The translations under genes were made by a program, and so were the position numbers. Positions 1 to 6,794 of a DNA stretch of 6,794 nt are shown here, one piece after another (the stretch's first letter is position 1; every line of letters begins with the position of its first letter). The DNA is from Caulobacteraceae bacterium (GTDB lineage Bacteria; Pseudomonadota; Alphaproteobacteria; Caulobacterales; Caulobacteraceae): the NCBI GenBank assembly GCA_028291305.1, contig JAQGII010000353.1, positions 1 through 6,794 of the forward strand, written 5' to 3'. Below the pieces are notes generated by a model. The model was not told where the DNA came from. It did no database searches and saw only the letters and a list, made by a program, of their open reading frames with translations.

Positions 1-394
1 AGGCCACCGCCAGGGCGCAGCTGAACCAGGCCGAGAGGTCCTCGAACCCGGTCTCCTCCAGCCGCTCGCGCACGCGGTCCATGGCCATGCCGAAGTCCTT
101 GCCGGGGCCGGCCCAGCGGGCGGAGTGGATGCCGGGCGCCCCCTCCAGCGCGGCCACCGACAGCCCCGAGTCGTCGGCCAGGGCGATCAGGCCGGCGCGG
201 TCGGCCGCCGCGCGCGCCTTCAGCACGGCGTTGCCGACGAAGGTGGTCTCGGTCTCCTCCGGCTCCGGCAGGCCCAGTTCCCCTGCGGAGACCACGTCGA
301 AGCGGCCCTCCAGCAAGGCGGCCAGCTCCTTGGCCTTGCCCGGGTTGTGCGTGGCCGCGACAATGCGCGCGCCGCGCGGCAGGTTCAGCGCCAT
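1..394 (-). CDS. rdgB: dITP/XTP pyrophosphatase (RdgB/HAM1 family), 5' part only
   Basis: This gene runs leftward off the window edge; 131 residues are visible of a family usually near 200. The family hydrolyses non-canonical purine triphosphates (dITP, XTP) to monophosphate and pyrophosphate in the cytoplasm, keeping deaminated bases out of DNA and RNA. The translation shows the N-terminal nucleotide-binding motif THNPGKAKEL (residues 15-24), FVGNAVLKA (52-60), the metal/catalytic block LADDSGL (72-78), and PGIHSARWAG (87-96), all diagnostic of Ham1/RdgB. The ATG at 394-392 is preceded by GGAG with a 7-nt gap, so the start is well supported. It is divergent from the GST-like gene, whose start codon lies only 24 bp away. 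In relatives rdgB often follows rph on the same strand; here rph is also leftward, but about 1.5 kb upstream. Any own promoter would have to lie inside the GST coding region. Confidence 0.95.
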   Translation of the reverse strand, partial: MALNLPRGARIVAATHNPGKAKELAALLEGRFDVVSAGELGLPEPEETETTFVGNAVLKARAAADRAGLIALADDSGLSVAALEGAPGIHSARWAGPGKDFGMAMDRVRERLEETGFEDLSAWFSCALAVA

Positions 395-418
395 GTCTGC
401 TCTCCAGGGATCCACATC

Positions 419-1009
419 ATGAAACTCTACTACCATCCGATCTCGCCGTTCGTGCGCAAGGTCCTGGTGGTGGCGCACGAAAACGGGCTCGCCGGCCGCA
501 TCGAGACGGTGCTGACCGACACCCTGGACGAGCGCCTGCGCGCGATAAACCCGCTCGCCAAGATCCCGGCCCTGGCGCTCGAGGACGGGACCGTCCTCTA
601 CGATTCGCGGGTGATCTGCGAATACCTCGACGCGATGGGCCCGGGCGCCATGCTGCCCGCCGCCGGCGAGGCCCGCTGGCGGGTGCGGCTCCTGGAAGCG
701 CTGGGGGATGGGGTCGCGGACGGCGTCTTAAGGATTGTCATGGAAAACCGCCGCCCTGAAGACGACCGCCACGCCGACGTGATCGTGCGCCAGCAGCGCG
801 CGGTCATGGCCGGCTTGGCCGAAGCCGAGCGCCAGCTGGAGCCCGGCCGTTTCACCCTGGGCGAGGCGGCCGTCGCCTGCGCCATCGGCTATCTGGAGAT
901 GCGTTTGCCGCAACAGCACTGGCGCGCCGCCCATCCCCGGCTGGCGGCCTGGTACGACGCGGCCCTGCAGCGGCCGTCCCTGGCCCTGACCGGCCGCGCG
1001 GCCGCCTGA
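419..1009 (+). CDS. Glutathione S-transferase-like protein
   Basis: Predicted 196-residue cytosolic GST-fold protein. The N-terminal thioredoxin-like domain opens MKLYYHPISPFVRKV, placing Ser9-Pro10 at the usual active-site position where other classes carry Ser, Cys or Tyr. It continues with NPLAKIPAL (44-52, cis-Pro at 50) and the glutathione gamma-glutamyl contact pair Asp62-Ser63 in YDSRVICEYLD. The helical C-terminal domain contains FTLGEAAVACAIGYLE (145-160), the N-capping-box helix typical of GSTs. The frame is open upstream to 125, but the family start and the absence of homology before MKLYYH favour ATG 419; AGGGA (406-410) is a plausible, weak ribosome site. Its stop overlaps the start of the following kinase gene (TGATG), so the two are probably translationally coupled. 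Substrate is unknown; such proteins range from detoxifying transferases to isomerases and stress proteins. Confidence 0.9.
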   Translation: MKLYYHPISPFVRKVLVVAHENGLAGRIETVLTDTLDERLRAINPLAKIPALALEDGTVLYDSRVICEYLDAMGPGAMLPAAGEARWRVRLLEALGDGVADGVLRIVMENRRPEDDRHADVIVRQQRAVMAGLAEAERQLEPGRFTLGEAAVACAIGYLEMRLPQQHWRAAHPRLAAWYDAALQRPSLALTGRAAA

Positions 1010-1896
1010 TGGACGCGCTCGACGCCCTGATGTCGTCCATGGCCCTGCCGCCCGCCTACCGCCAGATGGTGGAGGCGGTGCACCGGCCGGTGGCCGAGGC
1101 GATCGCGCGCCGGCGCGCCGAGCTCGGCCGGCCGATCGTGGTCGGGCTGTGCGGCAGCCAGGGCAGCGGCAAGTCGACCATGAGCGCCTTCCTCAGGACG
1201 CTGCTGCGGGACGGGGGCCTGCGGGCCGTGGTCATCTCGCTGGACGACCTCTACCTGACCCTGCCGCAGCGCCAGGCGCTGGCCGCCGCTGTCCATCCCC
1301 TGCTGCGCACCCGCGGCGTGCCCGGCACCCACGATCCCGGCCTCGGCCTGGCCCTGGTCGACGTGCTGACCGACCCCTCGGGCGCCGAGGTGTCGCTGCC
1401 GCAGTTCGACAAGGCCGAGGACACCCGCGCGCCGGCCGAAACCTGGCCCCGCGTCCGGGCGCCGGTGGACGTGCTGCTGTTGGAGGGCTGGTGCGTGGGC
1501 GCGGCGCCGCAGTCCGACGAGGCGCTGGTGGAGCCCATCAATGCTCTTGAAAAAGACAAGGACGCCGACGGCCGCTGGCGGCGCTACGTCAACGACCAGC
1601 TCAAGGGCGACTACGCCAGGCTGTTCGCCCGCATCGACCTGCTGGCCCTGCTCCAGGCGCCCAGCTTCGACGTGGTGTTCGGCTGGCGCGCCCTGCAGGA
1701 GAAGAAGCTGGCCGAGCGCGTGGCGCGCGAGGGCGCGGCCGGGCGCCGGGTGATGGACGAGGCGGAGATCGAGGTCTTCCTCATGCACTACCAGCGCCTG
1801 ACCGAGCACATCCTGCGGGAAATGCCCGGCCGCGCCGACATCGTCATGCCGATGGACGAGGACCACCGCATCACCGGGGTGCGGTTTCGCACCTAG
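1009..1896 (+). CDS. P-loop kinase, D-glycerate 3-kinase (GLYK/YGR205w) type
   Basis: Predicted 295-residue soluble kinase. A Walker A motif GSQGSGKST lies at residues 49-57, followed by SLDDLYL (77-83), the RGVPGTHD segment (102-109), PQFDKAEDTR (131-140), and a Walker B-like strand DVLLLEGWCVG (154-164). The C-terminal half carries YVNDQLKGDYARLF (193-206), the FGWRALQEKKL stretch (224-234) and a late HYQRLTEHI (260-268). This order matches the plant D-glycerate 3-kinase / yeast YGR205w (Tda10) family, related to phosphoribulokinase and pantothenate kinase folds. The family reaction is ATP-dependent phosphorylation of D-glycerate to 3-phosphoglycerate, but bacterial members are rarely characterised, so the substrate is inferred. 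The ATG is embedded in the GST stop codon with a 1-nt overlap. The gene ends directly at a strong palindrome. No glycerate-pathway gene is visible nearby. Confidence 0.88.
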   Translation: MDALDALMSSMALPPAYRQMVEAVHRPVAEAIARRRAELGRPIVVGLCGSQGSGKSTMSAFLRTLLRDGGLRAVVISLDDLYLTLPQRQALAAAVHPLLRTRGVPGTHDPGLGLALVDVLTDPSGAEVSLPQFDKAEDTRAPAETWPRVRAPVDVLLLEGWCVGAAPQSDEALVEPINALEKDKDADGRWRRYVNDQLKGDYARLFARIDLLALLQAPSFDVVFGWRALQEKKLAERVAREGAAGRRVMDEAEIEVFLMHYQRLTEHILREMPGRADIVMPMDEDHRITGVRFRT

Positions 1897-1922
1897 CCCC
1901 TCTCCCTCGAGGGAGAGGGGTT

Positions 1923-1924
<2 letters not shown>
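1897..1924 (+). terminator. Rho-independent terminator after the kinase gene
   Basis: A perfect 24-nt palindrome at 1897-1920 (arms CCCCTCTCCC and GGGAGAGGGG around TCGA) begins one base after the kinase TAG stop and is followed by TTTT at 1921-1924. That is a stem of at least 10 bp with a U-tract on the plus-strand transcript only. On the minus strand the stem follows the rph stop (TAA, 1925-1923) but is followed by GGGGCTAGG with no T-run, so it is a weaker terminator for rph. The CTCTCCC...GGGAGAG sequence also resembles a short palindrome dispersed through many proteobacterial genomes, so it may be a repeat copy serving as terminator. Confidence 0.75.
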
Positions 1925-2636
<712 letters not shown>

Positions 2637-2655
2637 GCGGAAGACTCCAGACCCG

Positions 2656-2683
2656 CTTGCGTGCGGGCGACCGGGGCTTATCC
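2656..2683 (+). promoter_or_regulatory. Predicted sigma-32 (RpoH) heat-shock promoter of hrcA-grpE
   Basis: CTTG at 2656-2659 (extended CTTGCG) is followed after 17 nt by CTTATCC at 2677-2683. This fits the alphaproteobacterial sigma-32 consensus as I recall it (CTTG, N17-18, CYTATNT) except for the last base. Transcription would start near 2690, giving a leader of about 60 nt before the hrcA ATG at 2750. A 5-bp inverted repeat, CCCGC (2652-2656) / GCGGG (2663-2667), overlaps the -35 box; its significance is unknown. No CIRCE operator (TTAGCACTC-N9-GAGTGCTAA) is seen, so HrcA autoregulation through that site is not supported here. The call rests on consensus matching by eye. Confidence 0.65.
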
Positions 2684-2749
2684 TAAATGGAGACCAGCGC
2701 GTCCATCTCTGTTCGCCCATCCGTATCCTGGAGAAAGCCGAACTCCCCC

Positions 2750-3838
2750 ATGTCATCCTTCATGCCGCCCGGTCCGACCTTGAGCGTGACCCGCGGCCCC
2801 ACCCTCGGGCAATTGGACGAACGCGCGCGGGACATCTTCCGCCGCCTGGTGGAGACCTATCTGGAGACGGGCGAGCCGGTGGGCTCGCGCACCATCTCCC
2901 GCGGCGGGGTCGCCCTGTCGCCCGCTTCCATCCGCAACACCATGCAGGACCTGGCCCAGCTGGGCCTGCTCGGCGCGCCCCATTCCAGCGCCGGACGCCT
3001 GCCGACCCACGCCGGCCTGCGCCTGTTCGTCGACGGCCTGCTGGAGGTCGGCGACATCGGCGAGGACGAGCGCCAGCACATCGAGCGCAGCCTGGCGGGC
3101 CGCGGCCGCAACATGGAGGAGGCGCTCGACGCGGCCAGCTCCCTGCTGTCGGGCCTGGCCGGCGGCGCCGGGGTGGTGGTGGCGCCGGTGCGCGACGCCG
3201 GGGTCAAGCACGTGGAGTTCGTGGCCCTGGGGGCCGACCAGGCCCTGGCGGTGATGGTGTTCGCCGACGGCCAGGTGGAGAACCGGCTGATGCGCCGCTC
3301 GGCGGGCATGACCCCCTCGGCCCTGCAGGAGGCGTCCAACTTCCTCAACGCCCGCCTGTCCGGCCGCACCCTGGCCGAGGCCAAGGCCGAGATGCGCGGC
3401 GAGCTGGACCAGTCGCGCCGGGACCTCGACGAGACCGCCGCGCGCCTTGTCGAAGACGGGCTGGCCGCCTGGAGCGGGGGCGACGACGCCGACCGGGCCC
3501 TGATCGTGCGCGGCCGCGCCAACCTGCTGCACGACCGCGCGGCCCTGGAGGACCTGGAGAAGGTGCGCATGCTGTTCGACGATCTCGAACAGAAGGAACA
3601 GCTGATCGGGCTGCTCGACGACGTGCGCGAAGCCGAGGGCGTGCGCATTTTTATCGGGGCCGAGACGCGGCTGTTTTCGCTTTCGGGTTCCGCTGTTATC
3701 GCGGCGCCCTATATGAACGGCCGACAGAAGGTGGTCGGGGCAATCGGCGTGATCGGTCCGGCCCGGCTGAACTATGCCCGCGTGATTCCGTTGGTGGACT
3801 ACACCGCGCGGGTGCTCGGGCGGCTGCTCGAATCGTAG
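2750..3838 (+). CDS. hrcA: Heat-inducible transcription repressor HrcA
   Basis: Predicted 362-residue HrcA, the repressor that binds CIRCE operators, classically at groESL, and depends on GroE for activity. The N-terminal winged-helix region reads [20 protein letters not shown] (22-41), then [10 protein letters not shown] (41-50), [13 protein letters not shown] (56-68) and the wing [14 protein letters not shown] (76-89). The central domain has [13 protein letters not shown] (168-180). The C-terminus has the typical [20 protein letters not shown] (332-351). The start is the weakest point. ATG 2750 fits family length, but the nearest good ribosome site (GGAGA, 2730-2734) is 15 nt away. ATG 2762 is further still, and ATG 2687 would lie at or before the predicted transcription start. 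grpE follows after 11 bp, so the two form one operon. The protein appears complete, with no frameshift. Confidence 0.95.
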   Translation: MSSFMPPGPTLSVTRGPTLGQLDERARDIFRRLVETYLETGEPVGSRTISRGGVALSPASIRNTMQDLAQLGLLGAPHSSAGRLPTHAGLRLFVDGLLEVGDIGEDERQHIERSLAGRGRNMEEALDAASSLLSGLAGGAGVVVAPVRDAGVKHVEFVALGADQALAVMVFADGQVENRLMRRSAGMTPSALQEASNFLNARLSGRTLAEAKAEMRGELDQSRRDLDETAARLVEDGLAAWSGGDDADRALIVRGRANLLHDRAALEDLEKVRMLFDDLEQKEQLIGLLDDVREAEGVRIFIGAETRLFSLSGSAVIAAPYMNGRQKVVGAIGVIGPARLNYARVIPLVDYTARVLGRLLES

Positions 3839-3849
3839 AGGTAGGGATT

Positions 3850-4464
3850 ATGACCGACGACCACACGCCGGCCGACTTGGACGGCGGCGACGATTCCAAC
3901 GAAACCCGGGGTCCGGACGCCGGCCTGGAGGCCGTGCTCGACCAGCTGCAGGCCGAGAACGCCGCCCTGCGCGACCAGGTGCTGCGCGTGGCCGCCGACG
4001 CCGAGAATTCCAAACGCCGCGCCGAGCGCGAAGCCAACGACGCGCGCGCCTACGCCATCCAGAAGTTCGCCCGGGACCTGCTGGGCGTGGCCGACAACCT
4101 GTCGCGCGCCCTGCAGCACGCCCCGCGCGACGACGTCGACACGGTGGTGAAGAACTTCCTGCTGGGCATCGAGCTGACCGAGAAGGAGCTGTCGGGCGCC
4201 TTCGAGCGCAACGGGCTCAAGAAGGTCGATCCGGAGCGCGGGGCCAAGTTCGATCCGCACCTGCACCAGGCGATGATGGAACAGCCGGCCGAGGGCGTCG
4301 AACCCGGTTCGGTGGTGCAGACCATGCAGCCCGGCTACGAGCTGATGGGCCGCATCGTGCGCCCCGCCCTGGTGGTGGTGGCGGCCAAGGGCGCCAACCC
4401 CGGCGGAGCCTACGCGCCGACCGAAGGCGGCGAGGCTGGCGGGGCGATCGACACCAAGGCCTAG
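3850..4464 (+). CDS. grpE: GrpE nucleotide-exchange factor of DnaK
   Basis: Predicted 204-residue GrpE (E. coli protein 197). It is a homodimeric cochaperone that releases ADP from DnaK and acts as a thermosensor of the chaperone cycle. An acidic, disordered N-terminus (1-25) is followed by a long charged helix likely to form the dimer coiled coil (about 26-75) and by LLGVADNLSRAL (77-88). The C-terminal beta domain carries the GrpE signature: FDPHLHQAM (134-142), then PGYELMGRIVRPALVVVA (161-178). A Gly/Ala-rich tail ends the protein. ATG 3850 has GAGG 8 nt upstream, overlapping the hrcA stop codon, which indicates cotranscription and probably coupled translation with hrcA. An open frame reaching back to 2575 is a GC-driven artefact inside hrcA. 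The stop TAG shares three bases with the stop codon of the convergent downstream gene. Confidence 0.96.
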   Translation: MTDDHTPADLDGGDDSNETRGPDAGLEAVLDQLQAENAALRDQVLRVAADAENSKRRAEREANDARAYAIQKFARDLLGVADNLSRALQHAPRDDVDTVVKNFLLGIELTEKELSGAFERNGLKKVDPERGAKFDPHLHQAMMEQPAEGVEPGSVVQTMQPGYELMGRIVRPALVVVAAKGANPGGAYAPTEGGEAGGAIDTKA

Positions 4465-4871
4465 TGTCCGCCGGGCAGGCGGGTCATCGCCTGGTCGAAC
4501 CGGCGCCAGGTCTGCGGCGACGTCCTGCGCTCCAGGGATTCCACCGCGTCCAGCCGCATGTCGCCCCCGCCCTTGCCCAGGCACGAGTCGGGGACGCGCA
4601 GGGTCGAGTGCTCGTCGGTGGCGCGGGCGTTGCACCAGTCGAACCGCCGGTTCTCCAACGCCATCGCCTGCAGGACCGCCGCATGGTAGCGCTCGCAGGC
4701 GGGCGCCTTGCCGCCGGCCTTCAGTTGCGCCTCGCAGGGGAAGGACGCCGCCTTGGCCTTGGCCTGGGCAAGCACGAGCGCGCGGTCGCCGGGATAGCTG
4801 GCCTGGGCATGGGCGGCGACGGCGGCCCCGGCCGCCAGCAGGACGCCGAGACAAATCCGCAGTCGTGTCAT
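4461..4871 (-). CDS. Small exported four-cysteine protein, unknown function
   Basis: Predicted 136-residue precursor that I do not recognise. The N-terminus is a clear Sec signal peptide: MTRLR, a hydrophobic core (about 6-20), then AHAQA, with cleavage likely after residue 22 or 24. The mature part of about 112 residues is charged and largely helical-looking (LVLAQAKAKAA; YHAAVLQAMALENRRFDWC). It holds four cysteines at 46, 59, 80 and 97, which could form two disulfides in the periplasm. The last ends a VPDSC turn before a Gly-rich segment GKGGGD. Start ATG 4871 is favoured over an upstream in-frame ATG at 4904 because the signal peptide begins there and GGAG lies 8 nt before it. It is convergent with grpE, with overlapping stop codons, and lies downstream of alkB on the same strand beyond a palindromic repeat. 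No lipobox or membrane anchor is seen. Confidence 0.8.
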   Translation of the reverse strand: MTRLRICLGVLLAAGAAVAAHAQASYPGDRALVLAQAKAKAASFPCEAQLKAGGKAPACERYHAAVLQAMALENRRFDWCNARATDEHSTLRVPDSCLGKGGGDMRLDAVESLERRTSPQTWRRFDQAMTRLPGGH

Positions 4872-5056
4872 GGTGTCCGCTCCGCTCTGGCCTCGACCAC
4901 ACATCGCCCCTCGGCCTGGCGAAGTCCAGCGGGGGAGGACGCTCCTGGAGCACGTAGGCGAAAGTGGGTACCGGTTTCGCCGCCCGACGTGCTCTAACGC
5001 TATGATTTAGAGCCTTTTTATCCGGTTCAAATGATTCCATTTGAACCGGAAAGGCT
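4872..5056. other. Intergenic gap between alkB and the four-Cys protein gene
   Basis: This 185-bp gap separates two leftward genes. Bases 4872-4940 hold the ribosome site of the four-Cys gene and probably its promoter, but no convincing -35/-10 pair can be read. Bases 4941-5060 are almost entirely inverted-repeat sequence, listed separately. The gap is visibly more AT-rich at 4995-5045 (for example CTATGATTTAG and CCTTTTTAT) than the genes around it. No small ORF with a ribosome site is evident. Confidence 0.6.
4941..4994. repeat. Palindromic element 1 (possible alphaproteobacterial intergenic mosaic repeat)
   Basis: Outer arms GAGCACGT (4948-4955) and ACGTGCTC (4987-4994) enclose inner arms GGCGAAA (4957-4963) and TTTCGCC (4975-4981). 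The apex contains GGTACC (4967-4972). The two stems total 15 bp and are separated by a 1-nt/5-nt internal loop. A small GCTCC-T-GGAGC hairpin (4941-4951) overlaps its left edge. The core GCGAAAGTGGGTACCGG resembles, from memory, dispersed intergenic repeats (RIME-like) of Rhizobiales and Caulobacterales. Identity to a named family was not checked. Confidence 0.6.
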
Positions 5057-5059
5057 CTA
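5008..5059. repeat. Palindromic element 2, a 22-bp hairpin overlapping the alkB stop
   Basis: A perfect 12-bp inner stem, CCGGTTCAAATG (5022-5033) with CATTTGAACCGG (5038-5049), closes a 4-nt loop ATTC. The helix continues, after a TTAT bulge (5018-5021) on one side, with TAGAGCCTTT (5008-5017) paired to AAAGGCTCTA (5050-5059). The right arm's last three bases are the alkB stop codon on the minus strand. The loop carries a GATTC site (5033-5037), a GANTC sequence of the kind methylated by CcrM in Caulobacter. There is no downstream T-run on either strand, so it is not a typical intrinsic terminator. It may still protect the alkB mRNA 3' end. It begins only 13 bp after element 1, and the two probably form one composite repeat unit. 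Confidence 0.75.
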
Positions 5060-5650
5060 GCGCGCCCGTCGCAGCGTCAGGTTCAGCCGCCCGCCGCCGG
5101 GCACGACCGTCGACGATCCCGACAGCACCCGGTCGACGCCGTGGAAGGCCATGCGCGCGGGACCGGTCAGCAGGCAGACGTCGCCGGAATGGAGCTTCAC
5201 CGAGCGGGTCGGGCCGCCGCGGGTAGCCGAGCCGATGCGGAAGACGGCGCTGTCTCCCAGCGACACCGACAGGACCGGCGCGGAGAAGTCGGCCTCGTCC
5301 CTGTCCTGGTGCAGGCCCATCCGGGCGCCCTCGCCGTAGAGGTTGGCGAGGCAGGCGTCGGGCTCCGGAGCGCCGGGGGCGAACCGGCGCCAGAGCTGCA
5401 GCAGGATGGCCGGCATCGGCGGCCACGGGCGGCCGGTCACCGGATGCAGGGGCTCGTAACGGTAGCCGCGCAGGTCGCTGACCCAGCTCAGCGGGCCCAG
5501 GCCGGTCATGCGCACCGACATCGTCCGGCCGCCGGGGACCACCGGCCGCCAGAAGGGCGCGTCCTGCGCCGCCGCGAAGACCTCGGCGGCCAACGCCTCC
5601 TGCCGGGCGCGGTCCAGCGCGCCCGGATGCAACTGAAAACCCTCGATCAC
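5057..5650 (-). CDS. alkB: AlkB-type 2-oxoglutarate/Fe(II) oxidative demethylase
   Basis: Predicted 197-residue AlkB, which repairs N1-methyladenine and N3-methylcytosine in DNA or RNA by oxidative demethylation. Iron ligands are His114 and Asp116 (LHQDRDE) plus His170 (MAFHGVDRV). The 2-oxoglutarate ligands Asn103 and Tyr105 (NLY) and Arg188 and Arg194 (RLNLTLR) are present at the spacing of the E. coli enzyme. The nucleotide-recognition lid has GGRTMSVRMT (40-49). The start appears to be GTG 5650: the segment EGFQLHPGALD matches what I remember of relatives, no ATG precedes it in a sensible place, and the upstream AGGGG lies very close. A TTG at residue 7, with GAGGG 7 nt before it, is an alternative. 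The stop lies within a palindromic repeat. The upstream small exported-protein gene ends 46 bp away, so cotranscription is possible. In C. crescentus, from memory, alkB also lies beside dnaK. Confidence 0.94.
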   Translation of the reverse strand: MIEGFQLHPGALDRARQEALAAEVFAAAQDAPFWRPVVPGGRTMSVRMTGLGPLSWVSDLRGYRYEPLHPVTGRPWPPMPAILLQLWRRFAPGAPEPDACLANLYGEGARMGLHQDRDEADFSAPVLSVSLGDSAVFRIGSATRGGPTRSVKLHSGDVCLLTGPARMAFHGVDRVLSGSSTVVPGGGRLNLTLRRAR

Positions 5651-5670
5651 CGCCCCTATGTCGAACCGGA

Positions 5671-5695
5671 CCGGCCGCGACGCAAGCCTGGCCGG
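5671..5695. repeat. Short inverted repeat between the two-Cys gene and alkB
   Basis: CCGGCC (5671-5676) and GGCCGG (5690-5695) could form a 6-bp GC stem with a 13-nt loop, in the 46-bp gap before alkB. No T-run follows on either strand. It could be a weak attenuating structure or chance in GC-rich DNA. Confidence 0.3.
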
Positions 5696-5696
5696 C

Positions 5697-6056
5697 TCAG
5701 AAGTCCACCGACGGGGCGGCCGCGCACAGGTCCACGCCCGGACGGGTGGTGGTGTCGCCGTTGTCCATCAAGGCGCTGAAGTCGGCCTTGCAGGCGGCCG
5801 GCTTGTCCTTGAACTTCAAGGTCAGGCTCTTGCCCGGCTTGAGGGTGCCCTTGCCCAGCATGTCGTCGCTCCAGTCCCCGCGGCCCGGAGCCGAGGTGTA
5901 GAGCGCGACGATCGGGCGTTTGCCGCCGTTGGCCACGTGGATGGCCGCGGCCGGGTCGCCGGAGGCGGGGGCCGGGGTCTGCGCCTGCGCGGTGGCCCAG
6001 CCGGCGAGCGCCGCCCAGGCGAGACCGAAGATGAAGAGCTTGGCGGTTATCGTCAT
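5697..6056 (-). CDS. Small exported two-cysteine protein, family unnamed
   Basis: Predicted 119-residue precursor. A Sec signal peptide spans about residues 1-23 (MTITAK, a hydrophobic core FIFGLAWAALAGWA, then ATAQAQ). A short Pro/Ala linker and a mature domain of about 80 residues follow. The domain begins IHVANGGKRPIVALYTS (39-55), followed by GDWSDDMLGKGTLKPGKS (60-77) and a Cys89/Cys111 pair that could form a disulfide; it ends VDLCAAAPSVDF. I associate this pattern (N-G-R-x-I, a Trp-x-x-D-x-L-G segment, a late DLC motif) with a family of small periplasmic beta-sandwich proteins of unknown function common in alphaproteobacteria; that is recall, not a search. ATG 6056 is preceded by AAGGA with a 3-nt gap. 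The frame is open upstream to 6230, but the signal peptide fixes the start. It probably heads a unit with alkB and is divergent from dnaK. Confidence 0.8.
   Translation of the reverse strand: MTITAKLFIFGLAWAALAGWATAQAQTPAPASGDPAAAIHVANGGKRPIVALYTSAPGRGDWSDDMLGKGTLKPGKSLTLKFKDKPAACKADFSALMDNGDTTTRPGVDLCAAAPSVDF

Positions 6057-6794
<738 letters not shown>

Noticed and set aside
2687..2706. ATGGA/TCCAT inverted repeat in the hrcA leader as an operator
   Set aside because: Only 5-bp arms with a 10-nt spacer, easily expected by chance.
2637..2749. CIRCE operator near hrcA
   Set aside because: TTAGCACTC or its inverted partner could not be found here or upstream of dnaK.
3799..5040. A 413-codon minus-strand frame across grpE and the four-Cys gene
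   Set aside because: It is a shadow frame of two real genes; it has no recognisable domain, and its His/Gly/Gln-rich stretches are typical of antisense GC-rich DNA.
5008..5059. Hairpin as an intrinsic terminator for alkB
   Set aside because: No T-run follows the stem in the direction of alkB transcription; it is reported as a repeat instead.

Overview
The window is GC-rich, chromosomal-looking DNA from an alphaproteobacterium, most likely a member of the Caulobacterales (Caulobacter/Phenylobacterium type). The DnaK N-terminus looks very close to the Caulobacter protein as I remember it, heat-shock promoters of the alphaproteobacterial sigma-32 type can be read by eye, and the hrcA-grpE and alkB/dnaK neighbourhoods are the ones I associate with this group. 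No mobile genes, rRNA, tRNA or CRISPR are visible.

Left part (1-1924). The 5' part of rdgB (nucleotide-pool sanitation) runs leftward off the edge. Divergent from it by only 24 bp is a two-gene unit: a glutathione S-transferase-like protein and a P-loop kinase of the D-glycerate 3-kinase type, fused by a TGATG stop/start. It ends in a 24-nt perfect palindrome followed by a T-run, a likely terminator. This pair sits between rdgB and rph, which are on the opposite strand and often adjacent elsewhere.

Middle (1923-4464). rph (RNase PH) runs leftward. Divergent from it is hrcA-grpE, the HrcA repressor and the nucleotide-exchange factor of the DnaK chaperone machine, with an 11-bp gap between the two genes. 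A good sigma-32-type promoter lies in the 113-bp rph/hrcA gap.

Right part (4461-6794). Three leftward genes follow: a small secreted four-cysteine protein whose stop codon overlaps that of grpE, alkB (oxidative DNA/RNA demethylase), and a small secreted two-cysteine protein. Between the first two lies a 185-bp gap filled by two strong palindromes that resemble the mosaic intergenic repeats of alphaproteobacteria. A 422-bp gap then leads to dnaK, which runs off the right edge. It holds a second sigma-32-like promoter with the same CTTG-N17 architecture and implies a dnaK leader of about 150 nt.

Together the window is largely a housekeeping/stress cluster: nucleotide-pool cleaning, RNA 3'-end processing, the hrcA-grpE-dnaK chaperone circuit and alkylation repair. 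I see no convincing new multi-gene system. The items most worth a look are the composite palindromic repeat that supplies the alkB stop codon, the paired heat-shock promoters, and the two unrecognised small exported proteins on either side of alkB.
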